From: Panax quinquefolius
Lineage: Eukaryota; Streptophyta; Magnoliopsida; Apiales; Araliaceae
Assembly: GCA_020205615.1 (NCBI GenBank)
Contig: CM035168.1
Span: 130,768,795 to 130,832,794, forward strand
Direction of reading: 5' to 3'
Length of the DNA: 64,000 bases
How positions within the stretch are numbered: the first letter of the stretch is position 1; each line of letters begins with the position of its first letter. Positions 12,347-21,137 of the stretch are shown here, piece by piece. A program made the translations under genes and the position numbers. A model generated the notes under the pieces. It was given only the letters and a program-made list of their open reading frames with translations. It made no database searches and was not told the DNA's origin.

Positions 12347-12925
12347 GGGAGGGAGTGTTGGGTGCGTGGGTGGATATGTAGGTGGGTTGGTGGGTGCGTA
12401 GGTAGGTGGGGGTGGGTGTTAGGTGAGTGGGTAGGTGGGCGTGGGGGTGGGGGATGCGGGTGGGGGTGGGGTGTGATGGGTGGGTAAGTAAGTGGGGGTG
12501 GGGGTGGAAGTGGGGTGGGGGGTGGGGTAAGGGTATATCATAATCACATAATATTATTATTTTTGGGTTGGATTGGGTTGGTAGGCGGTGGGGTGGGTTT
12601 GGTTGGGGTGGGGATTAGTGGTATATACATAATCACATAATATTATTTTTTTAGTGGTAGTGGGGGTGGAGGGTGGGGTAAGGGTTGAGTGAGGTTGGTG
12701 GGTAGGTAGGTGAGGGTGGGGGTGGGAGTGGGGGGTAAGGGGTATATACATAATCACATAATATTATTATTTTTGGTTTGGTTGAGTTGGGGTGGGGTGG
12801 GATGGGATGGGGTGGGGTGGGGGGTAAGGGGTATATACATAATCACATAATATTATTTTTTTAGTGGTAGTGGGGTGGGGTGGGGTGGGGTGAGGGTAAA
12901 GGGTATATACATAATCGCATAATAT
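12347..12925 (+). repeat. G-rich minisatellite with AT-rich spacer motif
   Basis: About 580 bases of GGGT/GGTGGG-rich sequence on the plus strand, broken five times by the same AT-rich box gtatatacataatcacata, which begins at about 12532, 12621, 12742, 12831 and 12903. Unit spacing is 72-121 bases, and two alternating spacer forms (tttttggg and tttttagtggtag) suggest a higher-order unit of about 210 bases. The G runs have G-quadruplex potential; the complementary strand is C-rich. The proline/histidine-rich ORF on the minus strand is an artefact of the repeat. Confidence 0.8.
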
Positions 12926-13150
12926 TAGTGTCAAATCAGGTCTTCATGAAACCCATAACCCATAACAATATTAAAATGGTTAATATGGTTTTTAACCATA
13001 ACCATATGGTTCCAACCTACATTATCCATATTAAAAATGGTTAATATGGTTTTAGTTCTTAAATATAACCATAACCATATTTTAAAAACCAAAACCAACC
13101 CATAACCATATTTTGCCAGGCCTATCTGCAAGTAATGAATGATAGAAGTA
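12926..13150. repeat. AACCATA-rich simple region
   Basis: Repeated taaccataaccatat and attaaaatggttaatatgg words on both strands give a partly self-complementary, low-complexity stretch. No coding evidence. Confidence 0.45.
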
Positions 13151-13361
13151 AGCAAAAAATGGATAAAATCGAATAACAGAACACAATTAAATTATTTTAA
13201 TTTTCAGTCTGTTTTTAATTTCGATTATATCCGATTTATTATTCGATATTCAATTTTAAAAAATAAATCGAATATCCAAATTACCGAATTTATTAATTAA
13301 AAAAATAATAAATTTATAATGGATTCTTCAGCCCTAAGCCCATACATTCGGACTACATTCT

Positions 13362-13661
13362 TCAGCCCATTCGAGCATTATAAAAATTATTAAAAAAAAA
13401 CACGGCTCCTTTAAGTGAAAAGGCGTCGCCAACCTCAACCAAACCCCATTCTTCAGAGTTCAGCCCTAAGCCCCTAACAGCTTTATCGATCTCTTCTTTG
13501 GCAAAATCGAAGTATCCCTTGAGCTTATACGCAACCCGTTCATTCGATACGACGCCGTCCATTTGTGTACTATCCAAAAAACTAGGTTATTGTTTGGAAG
13601 ATGAAGAAGGATCGGAAAGAATGGAGCCTATTGAATCGATGAGCTCTTTGAAGAAACTCAT
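13362..13661 (-). pseudogene. Dead first exon of spastin-like MIT-domain AAA ATPase gene
   Basis: From ATG 13661 the minus strand reads MSFFKELIDSIGSIL, then SSSSKQ and an in-frame TAA, then continues in the same frame with NERVAYKLKGYFDFAKEEID. The second block is the start of an MIT (microtubule-interacting and transport) domain, as I recall it from plant spastin/katanin-like AAA ATPases such as At2g45500. After the KAVR residues a short insertion (a duplicated ggcttagggctgaac stretch) precedes EEWGLVEV, and the domain then runs into unrelated sequence and a stop at 13362. No AAA domain is present downstream. An internal stop, an insertion and missing exons make this a pseudogene fragment. 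Confidence 0.6.
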
Positions 13662-14900
13662 CACTGTGAGTCTGTGACATGAACCCTTCTTCAGTTCTTC
13701 ATACCTGCCTCACAAGTCACAAGCAAGTATTTCTATTTCCCCCCCTCAAATCCACCCTCTGCCCCGACCCATTTTTCCCAAATTCTTCTCTTTTTACCAA
13801 ATTAAATGGGTTCATTTTTTAGCTTTTTGTTTCAGCATGCTGTAACTGCTGTTTAGTGTTGAGTGTTAAGGTAACTAACTATTAAGTATGGAAGCCTTTC
13901 ATTTCGGTTATTTACTGAATAACCGAATTATAAATTCGGTAATTCGGTTAACAATTTGGATAGTAGAAAGGTGTTAAGTTCGGTTCTCGGTTATAAAGCT
14001 TATTCGGTTCGGTTATAGATGATTATAGCAGTAGTTTAAAGAAATAATTATACTAAAATATCACACCAAAGAAATAACCGGCTCTAGAGATAAATATTTT
14101 TCTAATATTGTCACAAAATTAGAGTAGTGATACTAAATTGCATAAAATTTGTTGTTTCAATTGATTTTGGAACCGAAATCGCACCCGCACCGCACTAATT
14201 ACAAACGGTTTCATGTGCGATTTTAAATTTGTCAAACCGTACCTAAGTGATTTTGAGTGTGGTTTGAACTTCAAACCTCACCCTATTATCAAAGTTCCGT
14301 CAATTCACTTCGTTGTTTACAAACGAGTAAAAATAGATGGGCAATTGGACACCGGGACTCTGTAAAATCGGATTTATACTTCGCGAGCATCTCTGCATTG
14401 CAACGTTTATTGAGGAGCTGCGACTAGTCCTTGATCTGACTTGACGTCGAATTCGCTTCTGAAAAGAACATTGTAAGAAGGGTAAGATTACCCGTTCGAA
14501 TTGTAGGGTTACTACGCTCTCCAGGCGTTGATGAATGATAGGGTTCATGTTAAACTTTGTTCATAACTTATGAACAAATTATTTATTTAGGTGCTTTTGA
14601 TAGTTGAATTAATAGATTTATACAAAACTACTAGTATTGCATACAATTTATAAGATTATCAGAACTTTGTTAAAGTTATCATGGTAATTACTCCCTCCAT
14701 ACCACTAAAATTTCGTATTTTCACCTTAAGAAGTCGATTCCTAAAATCCTACCATTTTAAATTGATGTGAATTTATTTAAGTTTTCTGTAATTAGTAGTA
14801 CTTTTTAGATAATTATTAATTTCCACAATCTTATGGACAATAAAGTTAATTAAATTCATATCAATTTTGAATGGAGATATGTCACAAATTGGCTTCAAAT
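13662..14900. other. Intergenic stretch without gene
   Basis: AT-rich sequence with a short block of tcggtta words (13900-14010). A possible degraded Stowaway end (tactccctccatacc) lies at 14691, with a weak partner (gaatggagata) near 14870. An 82-codon minus ORF at 14300-14548 has no recognisable domain and I do not call it. Confidence 0.4.
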
Positions 14901-15353
14901 TAAATTGGAACTATTTTATTTGCGAAGGCCGATGGGAGGTACATTTGGATTGGAGAAACGAAGGCTGATTTGACTGCAGCTTTAGTCAGTGCTACTCCTA
15001 GCTCTGTTTCAACTTCTGCCCCATTATCTAGAGAGGCTTTGGAGCATCGGGTACAACTTTTGACCTTTGAGAGGGACCATGCTCGGACATTGATGTTGAC
15101 GGATTTATCCAGCAGGAATGCAGTTTATCTTGAGAGGGATGCGGCCCGGGTTGCTAGAGATGCCGTTGTTGCTGAGAGTGTTGCTCTCAGGGATCTCCTT
15201 GATGAGATTGCAGATCAGGCTCGAACTGTTCATACTGCGATGGAGTTTCTGACCCGTATTGATGTGATGGCAGAGGAGCTTAGGGCGGCTCCTCAGTCTG
15301 TAAAGATTGCTTTGCTCTTAGAGTTGCTGGCCCGATTGACTTCGGGTTTATAG
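14901..15353 (+). other. Unrecognised open frame, coiled-coil-like, no ATG at its start
   Basis: The frame is open from about 14900 to a TAG at 15351-15353, but starts without an ATG in good context; the ORF at 14970 begins at TTG. The translated part is alanine/leucine/arginine-rich (ALEHRVQLLTFERDHA; RDAARVARDAVVAESVALR) with heptad-like spacing, so a coiled coil is likely. It is followed at once by a stop and AT-rich DNA. Just downstream lies a Tat-lineage retrotransposon end on the other strand, so this may be an element-encoded or captured fragment. Function unknown. Confidence 0.3.
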
Positions 15354-15739
15354 CTTAACTTTTATTTCCTACATAGACTAGATTAATCCCTTTTGTTATG
15401 TACTGGATACAGTGTGTATATCAAACAGTAACATATAAAAAAGTAAATGTATTTTAGTTCATTTCCCTTTTTTGATATATTTTGACCTTGTATGCTGCTT
15501 GCCCTTTTATCTCTGTGACTTGCTGTTTTGATGAGTAGTCTTTTCCTTGATGGAATGACGTTGAGATGTCATAGGGTCTTCTCAGCATGGGTCGTTGACA
15601 TTAGGGGCATTTTCCTGGGAGTAGGCTTTTCAAGTATGATTTTGGTGTCGTGGGATTGATATTTGGATTGATGTTTAGGTTGAAGGTTGAAAAGGTATAG
15701 TGTTTAGTTGTTTTTTTAGGATTAGACCGCACCATAGAT

Positions 15740-16235
15740 GGCTGCTTACGTACTCCCGTGGATTGAAGGAGATTAGGTCTTACGTAGTTCAGGCTCAAAC
15801 TGACAAGACCTGATTTGATTTGATGATGATTGAAGATGTTTTTTTTTCCACAAGGATGGTTGCTGTAGAAGGTTCAAGCATAGTACCGTTTCACAGAATC
15901 TAAGTTGATCAGTTGTGAAAATTTTTCGTCGTCTATCTCTTGTAATCTGAGGGCTCACCCAGACAACACTCATTTGACAATGTAGGGGCCTTCCCAATTT
16001 GAGGCGAATTTTCCTTTGGCTGCATCTTGATTTGAGATGACCCTTTTCAGCACCATGTCATTTTTCTTGAATTGCCGAAGCCGGACCTTTTTGTTGTAGG
16101 ACTAAGCAATCATTTGCTGATATAACTGACCATGGAAAATGGCGGCAACTCTTTTCTCTTCTATCAGAGATAATTGACTGTTACGATCTTGCAACTACTG
16201 ATCTTCTTCCATCTGGGCATCTATTAAGTGAGAAT
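15740..16235 (-). mobile_element. 3' end of Tat-lineage Ty3/gypsy element
   Basis: The minus strand reads EEKRVAAIFHGQLYQQ, then LRQFKKNDMVLKR, then GKFASNWEGPYIVK (about 16180-15960). This is the integrase C-terminal end of the Tat/Retand lineage as I recall it, interrupted by stops. Further on, near 15790-15735, the minus strand carries a gaactacgtaagacct block and a gtacgtaagcag block, resembling the conserved motif just after the coding region of these elements. LTRs and upstream domains are not present. Confidence 0.65.
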
Positions 16236-16440
16236 GGAATGACTCATTCCTATAGAATTAAAAAAATTGTGTTTGGAACAGAATGGAATGGACCATTCCC
16301 ATTTTTACTAAAGATTTGAATTTTTTTCTGGAAGAGTGTATGGAATGACTCATTCCAACCAAGAATGAAATAAATCATTCCATTATATATTCTATTCCTT
16401 CACTAATTCCATTCCTCCAATTCAAATGTAGCATTATAGA
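16210..16440. repeat. ggaatg/cattcc foldback-like fragment
   Basis: Repeated and inverted ggaatgactcattcc words, ending in ccattcctccaattcaaa. They resemble the terminal words of the MITE in the DUF819 first intron (21635-21932), so this may be a diverged family member. The ends are not clear. Confidence 0.35.
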
Positions 16441-16635
16441 TTCAATGTAGCAGTTAATCACATATATTATTTACTAGTAATATGCTTAGGGAGCCTTGAC
16501 TTGAAAAGTTATATAACTAAAGTTTGTTGTGAGAATAGGGTGATATGATGAGGGAATAGACAGACAAGAATGGATTATTGCCTTTTAAGTGTATTAGGGT
16601 ATGTTAACTTTGAGGAAGAGATCCCCATTTTCTTG

Positions 16636-16979
16636 GGCCATGTTTGTTTGCAAAAAATATGTTTGAGATTTGACTATTTGTCTTAATTTAACACTATTTC
16701 AGACTATTTTATCTCATGATTGGAGATTAATAGTCCTTTAAATAGTCCCATAAACTATTTCTTGTCATACCTAAAGCTATTTATAAGAGATTATATAATC
16801 CCATATTGAATGTGGATTAATAGTCCCCTCTTTTTAAGTTATCAAATGACTTTATGGGACTAATAGTCCCACATTGAGGGACTAATTGTCTCTCGTCAAA
16901 GGATTAAATAGTTCGAAGTAGTATTAAATTAATAGAAATAGTCCAATTCCAAGCATGCTTTTTGCAAACAAACATAGCC
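16636..16979. mobile_element. MITE with ggccatgtttgtttgc inverted ends
   Basis: The left end ggccatgtttgtttgcaaa (16636) is mirrored by the right end, whose complement reads ggctatgtttgtttgcaaa (to 16979). The 344-bp interior is AT-rich and non-coding with many atagtccc words. Flanking ttg on both sides (16633-16635 and 16980-16982) gives a possible 3-bp target duplication, suggesting a PIF/Harbinger-type MITE; the superfamily is inference. Confidence 0.6.
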
Positions 16980-18675
16980 TTGGAGTCCTAATTGTTAAAC
17001 AGTGGTTTGGGAGAGTAGCTATCTTTGCTGGGGAAGCAACTGAGGAAGACCTACCTAATTTTCCACCTTTTTCAATGTAAAATTGATGGTGAGATTGTAT
17101 CATATATACTTTACAGTAAAGCTGTTAGAGCACTGGAACATATTTGGTCTGTATTCTCTTTTATGGGCCATGTCAGTGGGGATTGCTGAGCCTGTCCTTG
17201 TATAAGAGAAGGAAGTGGTGCATTATGAAATTATCTCATTCTTCAGTTTTTTGGTGCCTATAGATAGAGAAGATTTTGAGGAAATAGATATGTTTATAAA
17301 TCAATTACGGTTTTCACGCAGGCTTTTCCCAGGTCTTTTGCTATTTATTTTGTATTTTATTCAGCTCCGTGTGCTGGTGTAAGGAAGATTTGGTTTTTAG
17401 ATTGTTCATTTATGACGCGCTGATATTTAGTGGCTTTTAGGTTTGACAAATTATACCCTGTGGATGACAATAACTTCGGTTCATTGGATGTGCCCCAAAC
17501 AAATAACTTTGACAGTGAAAAGTTATGAAGCTTCAAATTGTCTAACCATTCGTCTGGTTGTCAGCTTACTATATAGTTGAAAGAAATGTTTAACTTCTTG
17601 AGCATAATATATGTGGTTGCAAACAGCATAAGGTCTTCATGTGGTTACACTCATTCATTGTTTTCTTTAACTTGTGCAGGTGGAATCAATCTTGAGATTT
17701 CAGATTCTTTTCTGTGGTTGTGAGCTGGGACAATCTGTCAGTGGGTACTTCTGCAGTGTATAATGGTATTTTCACTGTCATTAGGCTGTGCTCCTTTTGT
17801 ATTCTAATTTTTCTGTTTGTGTTTGCGAAACGAGTTATGAGTATCATTGTTTATACATCATTCTCTTACCTAACATTTTCATCTTCATCTTCTACTTCTA
17901 CTAAAAAAAATTTTGGTTTTGTTTTTATGCGTTTGTATCATGTTAAAACTTGTACCTTATCAATTGCTGTTTTTCCCCTGCCTTGTGTGTACTTTTGATG
18001 GATGTTATTTAGCTCTTGCACTGCCTAACTGTGTTTACTGGATCAGAAGATCGCAGCCAATTTTGGCAATGCTGGTCTGATCCGGTTGTTAACTCATATT
18101 TGAGGCAAAACCATTGTTAACATATGATTCATAACATAAATGTTGATGGCGGAAGTTGATCTGGTTGTTCCGTTTCTCTAAGGCATTCAAGGCGCAACGT
18201 AGTCCTCCAACGCGTTGTCTAGGCAACCCAAGGCAAAATTACCTGGCCAAGGCACTTGACTTTGAAGCATTATCCAAGTTGTGGTCTTGCCTTGCCACTT
18301 CCGTGCCCCTTTTGATGCCGTGGTGATGGCTTTCCAAACCATTATGTACATATGCCTTGACAACCATATATATATATATATATATATGTATATGGTCTGT
18401 CTGATTTTTCTGGAGTGACGGAGAAGATTGTCATATTTATTCTCCATATGAAAATCCTTTTGCTAAGTTGTTTGTTGAACGTGTATTTTTCATGGCACAC
18501 CTTTTATGCCCTGGCCCATAAACTGTAATTGAGCATGTAGGGTTAGAACTTTTGGAATTGTTGCTGATATCCTTTCTAACAGGAGTGTAAAATTACAGCA
18601 GCATAGTGGGCAGTAATACTTTTTTAGGCTTATGATAACTGATAGAAAATACTCCATCCATTCCCAAATATAATA
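16980..18675. other. Non-coding stretch upstream of the RBM18-like gene
   Basis: No recognisable coding exon. A polypyrimidine/AG acceptor (cttgtgcag, 17672-17680) and an ATG followed by gtgaga (17081-17089) could belong to 5' exons of the RBM18-like gene, but nothing fixes this. At 18180-18350 there is an aaggc-rich, imperfectly palindromic block typical of degenerate hAT-like MITEs, and at 18367-18388 a short TA microsatellite. Confidence 0.35.
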
Positions 18676-18961
18676 CTCCTTCTGTTCCTAAAAAAGTGTC
18701 GTTTAAGGTTTTCACACATGGATTAAGAAAATCATTTAATACTATCATTTAATAATTAAAATTTGTGTGAAATTCCATCACTACCCCTTTATGGGAAGTT
18801 GAAAACTATTAATACAAGGGAGAGAATTTCTTGGGACAATGAGAGAAGGTAGGGGTGATATAGGAAAGTAAATAATTTATTCTTCTAGAAAGTTGAAAAT
18901 GACTAATAAATTGGAACAAATTTTTTCTTTTAAAACGTCACTTATTTAGGAACGGAGGGAG
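18676..18961. mobile_element. Stowaway-type MITE
   Basis: The left end ctccttctgttcctaaaaaa and the right end ttaggaacggagggag are inverted copies of the Stowaway terminal motif (ctccctccgttcc). A TA dinucleotide flanks each end (18674-18675 and 18962-18963), the target duplication of Tc1/mariner elements. 286 bp, AT-rich interior, no ORF. Confidence 0.8.
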
Positions 18962-19192
18962 TATCATTTGTCTTTGAAACGGATATAGTGTGTGTATATA
19001 TATATATTTTGTTGTTGTTGTGCATTGGGTAGACCCCTGGCCTCGGGAGGCCTCTATGGGATTTTTTCACCTTGATTCCCCCGTTTCCAAAAAACAATTT
19101 CAACGAAATCTTTCAATTTCTTATTTTACTATGTTCAACTCTATGTATTCCTCTATCCGTAGAGTACATTGAATGTACAGAAATGGGGGGGT

Positions 19193-19275
19193 CGTGACAA
19201 TTCGAATTACAGTAATGTTGATCATTTATTCGGCGTCAAGGACATTCGGAATTTCATCTCTGATGAAACTTTTCT
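19193..19275 (+). pseudogene. accD: Nuclear plastid-DNA fragment: accD piece
   Basis: The plus strand reads NSNYSNVDHLFGVKDIRNF followed by ISDETFLL, matching the conserved N-terminal part of the plastid-encoded acetyl-CoA carboxylase beta subunit. It then runs into a stop. The rest of accD, including the carboxyltransferase domain, is absent. With the adjacent psaI piece this is a nuclear insertion of plastid DNA, not a gene. Confidence 0.6.
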
Positions 19276-19380
19276 TCTCCAATTTGAGTTTTACTCACAT
19301 CTCGAATGAATTCAAGTACATATTCGAAGAAATTCTGACCGCCGGTCGATCTAAACAGTCTTAATGAGAGATAAAGAAGC

Positions 19381-19433
19381 CATTGCCATTGCCATTGCCA
19401 TTGCCGGAAATACTAGGCCTACTAAAGGCACCT
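19381..19433 (-). pseudogene. psaI: Nuclear plastid-DNA fragment: psaI piece
   Basis: The minus strand reads [11 protein letters not shown], then alternating M-A, then ASLS, corresponding to the membrane segment of the photosystem I subunit PsaI ([16 protein letters not shown]). The AIAMA part is expanded by a 6-base tandem repeat (ccattg, four copies). In plastid genomes psaI lies next to accD in the same direction; here it is inverted relative to the accD piece, so the insertion was rearranged. Confidence 0.6.
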
Positions 19434-19679
19434 TATTTCTCCGCTACACTGTTGCTTTTTTTTTTTTGTTACGGCAAAATTTTCCCTATACATAACTTTA
19501 TATTGATAATGATTGAAATTACAATTGGTGACTCATTATCGGATCGATGAGTAAGGAAACCAAACCAATATGCTAAGATTTCGGCAACTCGACCGATACT
19601 TTGAACCGTATGCTATGATGTTTCCTCATTTTTATTATACATCATTTCTTAATTGGGTTGCTGTGATAATTGAATGTAG

Positions 19680-20368
19680 GACCCCAATAGTTTTATTGAT
19701 GAGAATTTTGAAAGCAGACTTTACGTTGGCAACATTGATCTTAGGATAACAGAGTAAGGACATTCTCATGCATTGGGTTCTTGTTTTGCACAATTATTTT
19801 GAAAGTTGAATAGTTTTCTTTTGTAGATGCTTCAGTAAAAAAATTAATTGTTTCTTCAGAGCTGCTTTGATTAAGATGTTTTCACCCTTTGGGGATATCG
19901 TATCCGAGGACTTTCTGTGGCATACTCGGGGTCCAAAACGTGGAGAGCCTCGTGGTTATGCTTTTATCCAGTTTCGTACCAAAGAGGTAGATTCCACATT
20001 TTGATTTCTTCATTGGTTTGCATTTCCTGATTTTCAATTTTAAAGTGAGCATGCAGGAAGCTAAACTGGCGAAGGAAAAGGTGCATGGAAAGTTGGTGTA
20101 TGGCCGCCCTTTGGTTGTTCGTCTTGCTAGTGAGAAATACTTGGAGGAAGGAGCAGAAAATTCTGCTAAAGCCGTTGAGGCAAAGAAATCTGGCCTTACT
20201 GGTAGCTGTTCAGGAGAAAAGCCTCGAAGTGCTAAAATTGCTGCTATAAAGAACAAATTAAAGGCTATGGAGGAAGAGAGCCGTGAGCCAAAAAAGCAGA
20301 AACAAGCTGACAGTGTCCCTCGGGTGAATAGTCTTGATCCTTCCTCACCAATCAAAAAGATGAGTTAG
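19680..20368 (+). CDS. RBM18-like RNA-binding protein, 3' three exons
   Basis: Three exons join in phase: 19680-19753, 19860-19986 and 20057-20368, each bounded by GT-AG introns (513 coding bases, ending TAG). The product has one RRM: RNP2 LYVGNI near residue 14, the spacer EDFLWHTRGPKRGEPRG, RNP1 RGYAFIQF, and a beta4 RPLVVRLASEKY. A lysine-rich tail holds KIAAIKNKLKAMEEE, matching the KIKAIEAKLKMM segment of animal RNA-binding protein 18. The role is presumably RNA binding in the nucleus; the target is unknown. The first exon here opens in phase 0 after an acceptor (gaatgtag) with GACCCCAATAGT and has no ATG, so at least one short upstream coding exon is missing from my model. A serine/lysine tail (SPIKKMS) ends the protein. 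It lies about 770 bases upstream of DUF819, same strand. Confidence 0.8.
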
Positions 20369-21137
20369 GTTGAAGAAAATCTTGGGAGCACTTTCTTCCA
20401 GATCCTATCCACAAAAATAATGAGCATGTACTTGAGCTTCTGTATTTTAGGATTTATAAGGTGGTCGGGTTCATGTCTACGATGTGTATTTGTGCTGAAA
20501 TTTGATGAACGTTGTTTTCTGTTCTTCAAAATGAACGACTCCATTAAATTTGATTTCAGGATTCATTTTTATGGTCAATTATACTAATTTAACTTTATAA
20601 ATTCCATTGGTTATTCATTGCAGTTTAAATTTCACATCAAAAGCTAAAATTCAAATTCTAACAATTCAATTGACATAAATCCTTTCATCCCCCAAATCTC
20701 TGCGATCTTTTATTTCTTCTCCTCGGTCCTCACCGACCAAATCCTATCATCCCCCAAATCTCTGCGATCTTTTATTTCCTCTCCAAACAGTTGCTGGTTA
20801 GGATTTGGCTAAAAAGAATGAAAAGAGAAAGTTGAAGAGACGAAGCAAAAATATTCATATTTTCGCCAACAATGCCGTCTCGAATTTCACAACGTTTTTA
20901 CTTTTTTGAATAGGAAAAACTAAAAAGCATCTGTGTCAGTCAGGGTCGGACGGGGCGGGGATGGAATTTTATACGCGCGTCAGTCTATTAAATCAGTAAG
21001 CAGTCCGGTCCAAATTTGAATGGACAACTTTCCGGTTGACTTGGCATTACTCGACAGCATCTGCAATTCTGCCAGCTAAAATTTGGCAACTAGCAGAACT
21101 GCCGGTCCTTATTTATACCGATTGCTGGGAGCCGATC
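20369..21137. other. Spacer between RBM18-like and DUF819 genes
   Basis: Holds the 3' end of the RBM18-like transcript and the promoter and leader of the DUF819 gene. A 30-base word (cccccaaatctctgcgatct and its continuation) occurs twice about 61 bases apart, near 20690 and 20750. No other structure. Confidence 0.5.
20685..20780 (+). repeat. Two-copy 61-bp direct repeat
   Basis: atcccccaaatctctgcgat followed by cttttatttc occurs twice, with about 31 bases between copies. Only two copies, in the likely promoter region of the DUF819 gene. Confidence 0.6.

Noticed and set aside
12557..12757. Proline/histidine-rich minus ORF
   Set aside because: Shadow of the G-rich minisatellite.
13621..13665. 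ATG...ACT|GTGAGT as first exon of the RBM18-like gene (phase would fit)
   Set aside because: It is the exact antisense of the MSFFKELIDSIGSI start of the spastin-like pseudogene, so the match of phase is chance.
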